Assembly (NCBI RefSeq): GCF_020085105.1
Contig: NC_058047.1
Coordinates: forward strand, 14,147,501-14,211,500
DNA length: 64,000 nucleotides
Direction: 5' to 3'
Source: Siniperca chuatsi
Lineage: Eukaryota; Chordata; Actinopteri; Centrarchiformes; Sinipercidae
Under the pieces are notes generated by a model, which ran no database searches, was not told where the DNA came from, and was given only the letters and a program-made list of their open reading frames with translations. Of this stretch, positions 12,673-25,645 are shown one piece after another. The translations under genes were made by a program, and so were the position numbers. Each line of letters starts with the position of its first letter. Within the stretch, counting starts at the first letter, position 1.

Positions 12673-15437
12673 CAGGGAACGTGGCAGCAGGCAGCAATTC
12701 CCCCCTGAGGTCACAGCCCACGCCTGGCCACTTCCTGCCTGACCTCCCTCAGGAGAACAGAGCATGCTGGGGGCTGTGGATCACACGTCCTGGTCACAAA
12801 CAATCCTACTTCCCGTCCCAGTTTCGATTGGAGACAGAGGGAGAAATAGAGAGAGACATAGAAAGGGAGAGAGAGAGTCCTGGCTTCTATCTGCCACTTG
12901 CTGTGCTCATTTCCTCCACTCTCACGCTCTCTCTCTGTCTCTCGCTCTTATTCATTAGCCTCCTGACTATTCACCCCGGCCCAGCCGGCCCAGCCCCAGT
13001 ACTGGGAACAAAATACTCACTGGCCATCTTGTTCCAAACTTCCTCCCACACTCCTCCGTATAGAGACATGAGTCATATGGGCCTGAATCAAGTTTGAATG
13101 ACGAGGTTTTTACATGTGGGACTTTCTCAGCGTATTGGGGGAAATGTGTGAACTCAGGACTGAAATAAAGTCGTTGTGCTGTTCTTCATTGTTGGGCCTA
13201 GCAACTTACAACTAATGGTTTCTTATGATCACCACCAAACATGAACCGACTGGACTGTAGAAGAAAACATAGAAAGCCATGAAGAGAGATCATTTTGTGT
13301 ATGCTTATTATAGCCCGGATAATACTGGGTTTTTGAGGCCAATACCAATATTGGTTTGAGACAATAACAATATAACAGCCGATAGCCGTTTTTATTTTTA
13401 ATAAGGAATCCTTTAATTTATTCTATATAAGAATTGTGGCCAAGATGTGTACTGAGTGGAACATTTTACAGTTGAAAAATAAACTTGTCTGCCTCTCTGG
13501 TGGAAAAACTATGTACTGTAATGGCAGCACTGTTTGTAAATGACCCCCTCCTTATGATGTTTAAGAAAGGCCAAATCATCAGCCAATGCAAGTAATTCTT
13601 GCATGAAGTTACTCTAAGACAAGCACTCAGCAAAACACAGATGTTGAGCTTTTATTAATTTCTTCATTTCTGTGAATATTGTACAATATCTTTTATCATC
13701 CTTATCATTATTTACTCTTTGTACTGTTTTCTTTTATCTTAAAGCCACTAAATGTCACTTCTGAATCAAGAAGAAAAAGAAGTCTTTTCACACCTCCATG
13801 CAGAATAGCATGAAATCTGAAATCTAACAACAGAGAGATTTCACATATGCCCATTTCACCTTCAAAACTTTAGATCTATAGCATCTGTCACTTTATAAGT
13901 GTTAGCCAACACTGGGTATTGAGCATCCAGAGAGGACATTTGCTGAAAAGCTGGGCAAAATGAAGACTGATGTGCTGAATAGCATCTCAGGACATCTTAT
14001 TGATGCCAGATGGGCTTTGTGAGCACTAGATTGGCCCCAAGAAAGAGACCTTGCACAAACATTATTGTTTACCATTGCCGAGCCATTGTTGGTTCGGCGT
14101 CTGTTGCTGACGCACCAGCATCCTGCCAAATTAGACTGCAGCGGCAGGGGTGCTGCTATCCTCTCGCTTTCACGGCTCCTGTGGCCCCCTTGGCTTGACC
14201 AGAAGCTCTTTTCATCATCGGTCAGCGGCTGATACAATGACCCTCCAGGAGACTCACCCCCTGACTCACCACAGGGGGCCAAGCCAGGCCTGAGCAGGGT
14301 CAGGGCAGTAGAGGCTGGTGTGGAGGCCGGTCCAGGGTTGTTGACTCTGGGACCTGACCCTGGCCTGCTCCCCTCCCGTGGGGTCAGGCCTAGAGCTCAG
14401 AAGACCGAGGTCTCCTGCAGAGAACAGTGGATGAGCAGCTATTCACTGGGGCTGAACCAGGAGCTGTGTCCGGCTCAGCGCTGACCACTGGGGACTGAGT
14501 AGGTCAGCCGGGCCAGGCTCCTGCTGCTGGCCACAGATCAGAGAGTGAAAGCAACCACGCTCATTAGGGAAGGCATTCTGCTCTGGAGATATGTGTGAAA
14601 AGTCCCAATTAGCTGGAATTAGGTTGCACGGTGCAGTGACGCCCCAATGTATCATATTGATCAGACTCCTGGTGTTCAGTCCCATTCCTCTTATTCACAA
14701 AGGCGTGATGGTGAAGAGTAACACAACCCATGCAGAACTAACAGTAAGAAAATCCAGATGGTGATTCCCCTTAACATTACACATGCAACAGTATCACACA
14801 CACACCCACTCATACACATGCCATGATAGGACCTGGATGGTGTTAACATTTACATGTAAAAACAACACACTAACACAGATACCCCTGAGGACCTCCAGTG
14901 AGGCAACATGTATGGTCAGGTCTCTGATCTGATGTGATCTCTCAGGGTGATGGATGAGGCTGGTTGGCTCCTCTACCTGTTTGTTGTTTCAGATCACAGC
15001 TCACACCTTGGGCTCTCAGCACACTGTGTTTGTGTGTGAGTTTGTCTGAGGACAATATTGCATGCTGGGTGGGTATTTTATGCATCAAAGTGAGAGGTTT
15101 TCCAGTTCAGAAAAAGGGAGTGTCTTACTCAAAATGTGGCATAACTTTTCACTTCATATCATTACACTTTGGTAAGACTTCTGTCAGTGGAGAAATTGGT
15201 GTCTGTGCCTCTTATACAGTTTTTACTGGCTGTATGATGATGTGAAATATTGGTGGAAAATCCCAGCTCTAAAACAATACCTAAATTTTTTAGTCTGAGA
15301 GACCAAAATCTGAGGGTTATGTTCGCTGTTTTAGAATTGATGGTTTTCTACTCTCAGCCCCTGTTGTAGCTGCGTTGCAAATATTAAAGTGTGATGTCAC
15401 TTCATCAACTTTTTACCGTAACTAAGTCTGAGTCTAA
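10385..15437. other. Intergenic, about 5 kb, no gene supported
   Basis: (GT)n at 12634-12671 and CA-rich stretches near 11028-11062. A probable old repeat lies at about 13310-13540. Unrepetitive GC-balanced blocks at about 14000-14290 and 14480-14690. Several 60-180 codon open frames look like chance. Confidence 0.55.
12634..12671. repeat. (GT)n microsatellite
   Basis: 38 bp of pure GT. Confidence 0.95.
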
Positions 15438-15805
15438 TAGCGGCTCTGTGAGGCTGTAAATAGGCACAGCAGTGCTTTGAACTAAATGCTAACATCACCA
15501 TGCCAACATGCTGACAATGCTAACATGCTGATTTAGTTTAGGAGGTTAGGTTTACCATTTTCATCATCTTTAGCATGCTAACATTTGCTATTTGGCACTA
15601 AACACAAACTATAGCTGAGACTGTATGGTAAAAAAAAAGCCAAGTATCGGACAAATTACATTTTGGTCCTGATGATGCCGTTAGACAGAAAGTCAGGGGA
15701 TCCCCAGAGTCATTAGGATTAATCCTCTGGGAATCATGAATGTCTGCACAAACGTTCAGTCTGGACCAAAGTGGTGGATAGATATTCTGACAGACCTACA
15801 TTAAC
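15438..15805 (+). repeat. Dispersed repeat, family C (gctaacatgctaaca type)
   Basis: Contains gaggctgtaaa, repeated TGCTAACATG motifs, atttgctatttggcactaaa, gtcaggggatcc and tggaccaaagtggtgga. I recognise this chain from dispersed teleost repeats. An opposite-strand copy lies at 28981-29287. Non-coding; class not determined. Confidence 0.6.
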
Positions 15806-16285
15806 ATCCCCAGAGTACACAAAAGAATACACAACCAGACAATCAACGGCCCCAGCCAGCCATGCCCTCCTCAAGCACCTCTGATTTTCAGGCTGAATAG
15901 AGAGAAACGGCAAAAAAGCACAGAGGTCAGGAGGTGAACTGATAACACACAAGGCCAGGTTGTGCCTTGTTCCATAAGACTCCCCCATGATTGTCTCCCC
16001 CTCATCCATCCATCCATCCACCTAACCACACATCTATCTCTCTCTGTCGACACTGTGTGACTGAGCTCAGGCCTGGAGAGGAAGCCCCTGTCAAGATAGG
16101 GTCCTTATCACGACTAACTCAGCCCCTCCTGTTCCCATCATCCATCAGGCGGGCAGCCACCTGGACGACTGCTGACCCTCGCTACAACCTGATTGGACAG
16201 CCAGACAGAGAGGACACAGGAGTGGAAGAGATAAGATAGATAACAAGCCTGAGCACATTCTTGTAATTTAGCATTTTTTCTTCAT
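15806..16285. other. Intergenic, nothing recognised
   Basis: Plain sequence with a short (CATC)n run near 16004-16020. Confidence 0.5.
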
Positions 16286-16298
16286 GACATAGCGAGGG

Positions 16299-16695
16299 GG
16301 GGGGTGCACGGTGGCAGAGCGGCTACAGCTCCTGCCTCCCAATAAGGAGATCGTGGGTTCGTGGGTTCGATTCCCGGACCGGACCAACATCACACAATCT
16401 CTCTGGGTGGAGTCTGCATGTCCTCCCCGTGTTACCGTGGGTTCTCTCCGGGTTCTCCGGCTTCCTCCCACCGTCCAAAGACATGCATGTGTAGGTTAAT
16501 TGATAACTCTAAATTGCCCGTATTGAATGAATGTGTGAGTGAATGGTTGTCTGTCCTTGTCTGTGTCTGTGTTCGCCCTGCGACGAGTTGGCCACTGTCC
16601 AGGGTGTGCCCTGCCTAAGGCCCGAAGTCACTGGGATAGGCTCCAGTCACCCGCGACCCCCTAACGGGGACCAAGCGGTAGAAAATGGATGGATG
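16299..16695 (+). mobile_element. tRNA-derived SINE, near-complete, with target-site duplication
   Basis: The tRNA-like head has A-box tggcagagcgg (16312-16322) and B-box ggttcgattcc (16364-16374). A body with gttctctccgggttctccgg follows, then a GGAT-repeat tail (atggatggatgg). Perfect 13-bp duplications gacatagcgaggg flank it (16286-16298, 16696-16708), so insertion is probably recent. A second, rearranged copy lies at 38684-39044. The tRNA head is not a functional tRNA gene: B-box sequence gtgggttc is tandemly duplicated. Confidence 0.85.
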
Positions 16696-19600
16696 GACAT
16701 AGCGAGGGTTTGGAAGTCTATCATGATTTTTTTCATCTTACATAAGAATGTTTTCAAATTACTTTATGATTGACAGTTAAGAAAATGTTTTTAAAAAAGA
16801 GCCAAAGACAGGTCAAGACTGTCAAATTCAACCAGGAAGCCAATTCTCCTCTGGAGTTCAAGTCAAACTGGCCTCTTTTAAGCCGCCCTGGACTGTATTT
16901 ACATGACCTGTGGAAGTGTGGAAAGCCTTCAGATCTCCTCAGAGACATCCCTCCTCTCCCTCACTCTACTCCTCTCATCTTCTTCACCTCCTCCTCCTAT
17001 TTTGTTTGTTTTGCTTGTATCAGTACCCCGGAGGGCCGAATTATGGATTAACGGAGGAACATCCATCTCCAGCTTGCCTTAGCCTCCCGCTCGTGCTAAA
17101 ATAAGTGGCCAATTAGCTTGCCGGCAACCGTGTGTGCTTGTCCCCATCTGCCTGTAGATTAATGACCGGCCAATGCTTTCCCTCCCCAGGCCCATTTATC
17201 AGAACCAGCAACTAGGTCACATGATGATTAAACATCCGGACCGCTGCGGCCTCTTGGGGCCCAGGTCCCAGCATTGCTGTAGGCTCCATTTGGATTTAAT
17301 TGCTGGTCTTTCTCTTGGCTGTGAGAGGAAAAAGAGACGATTTCCTTGGCAGGTCCCATTAGCCTGTGAAGAGAGCAGAGGAGTCTGTAATGGCGCACGT
17401 CCTGTGAGTGTGTGTTTGAAGAGGACTTGTAGTCCACTTCATTAAAACATACCCACTTAGATGCAGTTGGACTCACTGCAGTGTCGCCATCTTGTATCAA
17501 AGACTTGACAACCTGTGATGAGTTGGTACAGTAGTAGAGAGGGTCTAATTAGACTTGGGTCTAATTATTTGCAGTTTTGGTCATTATTTCTATTGGTAAT
17601 TATAACACTGTTGTCTGCAAGTTAATTGCTAATATCTGGGAATATGTCAAGATTGCTAAAAAGAAATCCAATGAGGCAAGAAATACAAGCAGTCAGATGA
17701 TAATACAAGTTTTAAACAAAGCCCCAGGTTAGCTTGTCAATACTATATAAAAATACTTTATATATGTATATTTTATAAGAATGAAACTTCACCAACCTTG
17801 ACCAAAATTGTCCTTTAATTGCAAATATGAAACGCTCACTGTTCAAACATACACTTGCCTGAAATCAATGGCTTCATTGTCTTGAACACATTTTGTGGTG
17901 AATCTATATAATGTGCTTTTGTTTCAGTTTATTAAAACACAATGTTCCATCAAGCTCATCAATGAAAATTCAAATCCACATTCCCATACCTCTTATAAAC
18001 AAACCTCTCTATCAGCTCTTCTTTGTCCTATATGGAGCCCAAAGCATTCATCACAAAATGTAAATACGCCAAGCTTGTCAACAGAGAATTTAGCACTTCT
18101 CAGTAAAATGACTCCTTATTCCCTCTCTGATCCTGAGGAATGGGTTTTAAAGAGAGGCTTGTGTTACTTCAGTGGCATTGTGCGTGCTCCAAAACCACTT
18201 CATCTCCCTGCCCACCTCATTGATCAGTATTGCTTTGGCTGAAAATGTGATTAGTGTGTGTATGTTGTGCTTGATGAAATTAGTCTGGCAGACGGTTGTA
18301 ATATAATTAACGTGTGTGGGTCAGTCTCTAAGGGTGCCCTGAAGACATCAGCAGCTGTGAAAGTCAAAGTGAATCAGGAGTCTGGAGTCTTTTTATCAGT
18401 CGCTAATTGACTCCTGAGTCAACAAGTGGAGGCTGTATGGAGTGTGTGTGTGCATGTCTGTGTGTATGTGGTGGGATGAGAGAGGGCTAACCTGGAGAGC
18501 ACGTTGGACCCCAGCAATACACCTGAAATCCTTTTTATTTCCACCCACAGATTTTTGGGACATGTAGTTCTACCTCTTTAAAAGTTGAAATTAGTTTGAG
18601 ATATTAGAAGATATCTTGCTCCATATATCTAATGTTAAGGGGAATTTTGTTTCTTTTGAACTATGAAAGACTAATTATGTTGCATATTGGCAAATATGTT
18701 TGTACCATCAAAATTAGCTTTAAACTCTTTTTCTGTTACTGAAAACTCCAGTGGTAGCTGTCTTTACAGATGAAGATGAGACCTTTTTTTTAGGTATGTT
18801 TTTTATGTTTGATGTATTTTCTTCTGTTGCTGGATGCATTACATCAAAAGTGTGCAGTGCTTTATTCTGCTGTCTCAGTTGCTTTCTAATCAAAACATTT
18901 CCCTTGATTTAAACCTAGAGCACTGGAAAGAATCACTCAGTAAAATGTTTGTCCTTCACTCTGCTCGTCTTCTCTAGTTGAGAAGGAAATACAGAAACTC
19001 AGAGGATGCAAAGACAGGAAGGAAAGTGAATGAGAGAAGGAAACACAGAAGTTGTGCAGCTCTTTACTTATATTGTCATAAAAATCCACTTAAATTACAA
19101 ATGTAAAGGCTTTATGATAAACATCAGTCCAATAGCCAATCATATGATTACTGACATTCCCTGATTTTTCGTTTTTGAAAATGTTTGATTCAGTTTGGAC
19201 CCTATTGGGCCAGCTAGCAAAATGGCTGCATTATATGAGTGACAAATGAAAGGAGGAAAGAAGGAGGCACTTTCAGGGAAAAGGAATGGACCTTTAAATT
19301 CACAGAATATGACTGGTAATAGTTTTCAAAATTAAGTTGGTCTTATACATTTTGACCTTTTCTGTTCTTAATGATTAGCTGATGCTCTCATCCAGAGCCG
19401 TGTCATCCTCTGGTGACTGCCATGGCAGAAGTTGACCATGGCTGGGTGCTCGCTATGCAGAGCTGGACAGAGTGAAGGAGAGTATCGATGGCATTTGAAA
19501 GGCAACAGAGCACTGCGGCCAGTCTGACCCTGTCCTGCCCTGGCCTTTCAGCACCGGGCCTTTCAGATGCAGCTGGACAATACCGAGTGCTGTCCGGCCT

Positions 19601-19851
19601 CCGACTGGCCTCTGAGCCGATTAGGAACCGGACCTGCCACAGAGGGACAGAGCCATAAACACCACCCACATCCACCCTCCCCCCACTGGGCCTCCGAAGG
19701 GGCCGGTAGGGGCCAAGGTCAGTGGCCAGGCTGACCTCTGATCTCCTGCCATGTTTGGACACATCCACACACAATGCGAGACCCAAGACAGCTGATTAGA
19801 AATTGGAGGGGATGAAAGAGGGCAAGCGGGCTCCGGACTGTTGCAGGCAGT

Positions 19852-19856
<5 letters not shown>

Positions 19857-19892
<36 letters not shown>
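19857..19892. repeat. (GT)n microsatellite
   Basis: 36 bp of pure GT. Confidence 0.95.
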
Positions 19893-19893
<1 letters not shown>

Positions 19894-20648
19894 GGCATGG
19901 CGACCTGGTCATTGACTGTCGGACCACCGGACCTTCCCTGAAACCCCCTCCCCTCCCCCAGATGTGCAGCTCTTGTCCCAGGTCTCTTTGTTGGGGGCCA
20001 GGAGGGAGGAATTACACCAGGGATGATCCCGTATTACTGGGCCTGCCTGCCTTTCAGGTTAGGCTTAGTTTTGTTGACTGGGTCTGGTCTTATCCTCCTC
20101 CCAGTGTTGCCACTACTGAGCTGATCCCTTTGATGTCCTCATACGCTGACCACCACATCGCAACAATTCACATTTTGTCCCTTCTAAAAATTGGAGGCAT
20201 TGTGTTGGATTTGTTGCAAAGGTAATATGCAACACAGAGGATGAAACAACTGCAGTTATGATAAGATGAAGAATTCCATTTCAGTATGAGGTGAAACACA
20301 AATACTGTGACAAAAACATTGTTGGTTGGAGAAAAAACCCAACTTTATTCTTTACATTATTTTCTATAAAGGTCACATTTACAAAATACTGACATCTAAA
20401 AAGATGTATGTCAAAAACAAATACAGTTAAACCTACTACAAAACATTTAGGATTGGTTCACATATTTTATAATGATCCGCAGAACACATTGTCAATTGTT
20501 TTCATAGTAAAATAGTTCCAAGGAAAACTGTTGACACCAAGTGTGGGATGAACTGGGACACTGATTCTGTTAAGACATGTTGGATTTTTTAAGTGTATTT
20601 CTTCAATGATGTGAGTGCCACAAATAAAATTACATTCACCTATACAGC

Positions 20649-20677
<29 letters not shown>
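20649..20677. repeat. (TG)n microsatellite
   Basis: 29 bp of pure TG. Confidence 0.95.
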
Positions 20678-20679
<2 letters not shown>

Positions 20680-20985
20680 TGAGACGCCTTGTGAATGACC
20701 AGTGGTTTACTGTTCAGTGTGCACAGCCAGAGGGTTTGTGGTTGTGTATGTTACTACAAATGTGTGTGTGTGTGTCATGGTGGAGCAGGAATGGCCAGGG
20801 GTCTCGCTCTGACGCCCCTGTGTGTACTCATTCAGCACAGAGGTCGTGTGTCAGGGGTCAAAGGGTCTATGGGGGGAGGAGGAGGTTGGTGGAGGTGATT
20901 CAGGGGGGAGGAGGCGGTTGGGGTGGTGCACATGCCCCAAGCTAGGTACACTATTTGTTAATTCCAGAGGCTAGAGCTTTTGGGG

Positions 20986-20988
<3 letters not shown>

Positions 20989-21047
<59 letters not shown>
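20989..21047. repeat. (GT)n microsatellite
   Basis: 59 bp of pure GT, followed 65 bp later by a short second GT run. Confidence 0.95.
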
Positions 21048-21052
<5 letters not shown>

Positions 21053-22146
21053 ATAAGCCTGCTGTATCTTTATGAATGTGATATGAGAGGATGAGGAGGA
21101 GGTGTGTATATATGTGTGTGTGTGTGTGCAGTACATATATTATACTACAAGAGAGAGGAGGATAATGACCCCAAAGAAATAGAAATAACATAAATGTATT
21201 TGAGATGTGATGCTTGTACGTTTTCTGAGATATGAGTTGTATTTTTGACATAATGTTTAAGGTTTATTTTCATATTAATTGTTTATACAAATGTTAATTT
21301 TTAATGTTTCATTTCACATTTACTGCCAGCTTTACTGGTTTTCAAATGCATCACCTATGGTGGGACTTTTTTAGTTGATGAATTTTATTTATTACATACA
21401 TTATTTTTTAATTTAGTGGCTAGGCGGGCTCCTGAGCTATAAAGGAATGTCCTCTTACAATATCTGTTAGTGTCTGTGTTAGTGACTGCTGTTGTGTCTT
21501 TCATATGTTGTCTGCTGTGACCTGTCAGACTTGTGTCTCTTGTTATTATTCACAGTGAATGGGCGACCAAACTAGTTTCCACTCTGGGGGTTGATAAACT
21601 TATCTAAACTAAATTAAAATAAAATAAATGAAAAAAAACTTTAAGGTGAAGCAGACAAACAAGAAGAAACTAAAAACCAGATGAATTTGAAGAAACAGAA
21701 AGAGGAGGAAGAAAGTTTAACAAAAAAAGAATAAGAAACAGTTGTGAAGTAAATAAAGATAACACTTTAAAAGTACATTTTCTGTAAAAGAGAAATTTGT
21801 TTAAAGTGTTATCTATATTTGTTCTGAGAAGACACTGCAGTGCGTTAAAACCTTGCTAATTTGGGGATAGAAATCCAAAAGAAAAAGAATAAAACAACAT
21901 GAAAGTACAGTGCAAGGTGATCCATTTAAAGCATGCATCAGAAAAACTGATAAAGTGTTTGAATGTGTGGTTGCTGAAAGAGTGAACACAATCATGTTCT
22001 GCTATTTACCTTCCACCTCTTAAAGGGACGGGCCGTGTCCGGCTGATAAAAGGCTGCAGTGTCTGTTTCACTTGAGGCTGGAGAGACGACGATGACGACT
22101 ACAGTCACTGAGTGTTGGCAGAGCAAACATTCCTGAGTACCCAGGA

Positions 22147-22147
<1 letters not shown>

Positions 22148-22203
<56 letters not shown>

Positions 22204-22213
22204 GCAGAGGAAA

Positions 22214-22257
<44 letters not shown>
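22148..22257. repeat. Split (CA)n microsatellite
   Basis: Two pure CA tracts (22148-22201 and 22215-22257) separated by a 13-bp spacer, atgcagaggaaag. Confidence 0.95.
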
Positions 22258-22258
<1 letters not shown>

Positions 22259-23334
22259 CTGGGCAATAGCTCCGAGAAACAATCTTTTAATCTAAAGGAA
22301 ACAATCTCATTAAAACACAAAAACCCAAGCACTCACACAAACATACACACATGCACAGCCTTGATGCACATGATGGAAATGGAGATATTAACTGACAATG
22401 GAGACAATAACTGTGTTCCAATTCCATACTACATAGTAATAGTATACAGTATGTGCTATATTCTAATTGTCATAGATAGCATAATTTAGTCAGATGGTAA
22501 ACAAGAAATCACTATACTTTATCACTTTGTGCTGACAGGAAATGTTGTAATACATGTGCTGACAGATGCCAAATCAAACTGCAATTGTAGAATGCCACCG
22601 CCAAATTAACTTGACAAAAAACAAAGCAAAATATTTTTCCGAAGATGTAATTTTTTTGTATTTGTTTGTTGGTTTTAAGCAATCTTTCTGGAGCTGTCTC
22701 TCCATCATTCCCAATTTATTTTAAATTTAAGCAGCTTTAAGTAGCGCTTCTATTTCCTTTGTGCATTGCATTCTGGGACAATTAACAGCAAACATCAACA
22801 GCACACTGACCAATCAAGTGGATTTAGTACTCATGCTGACTTTTTTAACAATACTTAATTTTGTTGTTTTTTTTCAGCATGAACACCCTACACACTGAAA
22901 AACTGCTTAAATTAATAATATGGATTTGGGACACGGCTAATCATTTATTTTACACTGTATGTACACTGTGTGGGTCGCACTACAAGGGATTCATCTAAAA
23001 TAAGGGTTAAATATCCTAAAACGATGAATCCAGATTTGACTTTAAACTCAATTTTGAAATTTTCAAACTGATTTGAAATCAAATAAAATTTGAGACTTTA
23101 AGTTAAAACTGTCACGTACTAGGGTGAACCAATGATCACTGTTTAAATGATAATATAAAAGTTTGGAGCAATGTGGCTGGTGCTAAACTGAGACTTAAAG
23201 AAAGGTTTAAGATGAGCCTTGTTTACTTCAATACTAAGTTTAAAGTTTTTATGTGACAGAATGATTAGATAAACTACAATTTAATCCAGGTTTAAAGTTA
23301 ATTCTAGTTGGTGCAGCCCACTCTTAAAGTCTCA

Positions 23335-23335
<1 letters not shown>

Positions 23336-23367
<32 letters not shown>
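23336..23367. repeat. (CA)n microsatellite
   Basis: 32 bp of pure CA. Confidence 0.95.
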
Positions 23368-23369
<2 letters not shown>

Positions 23370-24901
23370 GCATGCCTTGGCCTGCCCTGGGCTGCTGTTG
23401 CTGTTGTCCAATGGTGGTAAAGCTGTTCTCTGGCAACAGTCAAACACTCAGTGAGCCGCAGAGAAACTCTGACTGACTGGTTCAATATTTGCTGGTCCAG
23501 AGAGGAGGCGTGTGGAGGCTGCAGGGGGTCAGGAGGTCAGCGGGGCGAAACGATGGCCTTTCAGGCCAGATACGACAGGCCAGCAGGTGAACAAACAGAG
23601 AGGCTGCAGCTGAGGAGGAGCACAACGATGACATGATAGGATGCCACAGAGATGGGTTTCACTTTAACCTCACAAAAGCTTACTAACTCACGTTTTTTTT
23701 AAAATACAGCTGTGTGACCGGTGTAAGTAGAAGAGCGTCAAGAATGAAAACACTGAAAGCTGCTGGAGAGCTGCAAACTGATGACTACAGCATTTTAATT
23801 GCAATATTCATTCGGCTATACATTCACTTTCACTCCTCCATGTGTGTTTCATGTCTACATCAATAAATCAGGACAAGGTGTTCTCTGGACAGCATGCATT
23901 GTGTTCATTTTCCTGAACTTCACCTTCTCAGAGCTGTTTGTTATTCAGTACAACATCTTAAATCTCTTCTCTTATTTTCAGCTCTTATTGGTGCAAAGGT
24001 CATGTGAAAAAACTTTTTTTTGTGTGATGCAAATGTGTAAGAATTCCTGACTACACTGAATATGTAACGTGGCAATTCCCTTGTCTTAATCTGACATAAT
24101 GTCAGGCAGGTTGAAATCGAAGTATTCTGGGAAAACACTGAACTATTCATTTAGATAAGCCTATTTTACTGCTGAACTCCAAGAACACATGTAAAACAGG
24201 CTTGTTAGAAAATGCAAATCTAATTAAAAGTATAAGCTCAGTGAAAATCAGATTAGGATTTTCTGAAAAGAGACAAAAGATCACGAACATGATCACTTTA
24301 CCAAGTGTGTTGTCATTTCTGCTCTGCTTTAACACACGATGCTGCTAACGCTACAGAGCCTTGCTTCAAACATTCACACTCAGACTCACTGTGTGTTTGC
24401 TTTTGGTTTTAGTGCCTGCTAAGATACTATTGATGGCCAGTCAAGTAATGTCACCAGACCGTTTTTGGTCCGGCCTCACTGTGGCACTTAGACGATGAAA
24501 GCTGGTCCTCAGCGTCCCCCATCCGGCAACAAGTGCAGCCCCCTGTCAGCGTCACCCTGCAGGAGGAGGCAGATCAGCCTGACTGACGTAAATAATGTGG
24601 ACAGATACAATTTCAGCCTGGCAACACAGCCAGGATCTGGCAACCCTTCTCTGTGTTTACCTAAAGGCTAAGGCAGCTGAGCCTGGACCTTACCTGCTGG
24701 CCTCACTGGTTGCCATGAATGCTCACATAATCCCACTAAGTCCATGCAAACCCAGAGCCGCTTCTTGTGCTAAAAGCTCAGAGTCCCTCCCTCTCACTAA
24801 GACCTCCACTCGATTAAGAAACTGTATGTGCGACGATCAGTTTTTCCATGGCAACTTTGCATAACCCCATTCTGCACAGGAAAGTTATCACCCCTCTGTT
24901 G

Positions 24902-24903
<2 letters not shown>

Positions 24904-24935
<32 letters not shown>
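24904..24935. repeat. (CA)n microsatellite
   Basis: 32 bp of pure CA. Confidence 0.95.
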
Positions 24936-24937
<2 letters not shown>

Positions 24938-25645
24938 CTTCACCCATTGTTTTAACATTTTATTTCTCATCACTCATTTTAAGCCTTAAACTGAATTCCT
25001 CTAAGTGTCACAGTCTTTATGATTGCGTGCACACTGCAGACTCAATTATCGTTGATATCTGATGTTTGATGATTTGTGATTTTTAGTAAGTGATGTCCAC
25101 AGAGTAAGAATTTTAGAAATGTATGTTTTAGTTTCCTGCTTGTTTCCAGCACATTTCAGTGGCAGTATTTTTGAGACACTGTTGTGTTTAATCAAATCAG
25201 CTATTTTAGCTTTCTTGTCATTTGTGCTTAGTTCTGTGTTCTAACACTGGCTTAGCCAAGATGGTTAGAGTGGCAGAAATGACAGCTGTTGCAGGTGAAT
25301 GTTGTCACATTCTGATTTGAAACACTCAAAATAAGGATTTCCTTCTCTTTTGTATTAAAGTCTTGAGGGACAGGTTTGTCAGAGAAGCCTCCTAATGGGG
25401 CAAACGATTTAGAGAGGATCGTACACAATGTCTGTCTCTGAAGCTCAGAACTAGGTTTTTTTTACTGACGAGTAGAGAAAATATTTTTGTTTTGTCAAAA
25501 TGTTGTACAGTAGTTGTAATGAGCAGAGTCCTGGGATCCTTTCTTTACATATTAAAACAACAGAAGTCAATTTTTTAGAATACATACTGTACATTGGGAT
25601 CCAATTTAGTAGTTCAGGTAGGAATTTTGAAAAAATGTGCTCCTT

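Larger units (their letters stand above)
16709..25645. other. Intergenic, about 9 kb, no gene supported
   Basis: Many CA/GT microsatellites (listed separately). Unrepetitive GC-balanced blocks at about 17040-17400, 18130-18440, 19390-19760 and 24440-24870 are the best candidates for conserved non-coding elements. Open frames there lack any family resemblance. Confidence 0.55.

Noticed and set aside
12564..13097. 177-codon open frame, plus strand
   Set aside because: Contains a Cys-Val run from a GT microsatellite; nothing conserved.
13310..13540. hAT-like repeat
   Set aside because: Wording such as ccaatattgg and gccgatagccg is suggestive, but I could not define ends or a second copy.
13902..14282. 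126-codon open frame, minus strand
   Set aside because: No homology recognised and no exon borders; may be a non-coding element.
16312..16385. tRNA gene
   Set aside because: A and B boxes belong to the head of a SINE; the B-box arm is duplicated and there is no intact cloverleaf.
19403..19786. 127-codon open frame, minus strand
   Set aside because: GC-rich chance frame; no domain and no splice context.
22148..22257. CRISPR-like repeat array
   Set aside because: Dinucleotide microsatellite in a vertebrate genome; no repeat-spacer pattern.
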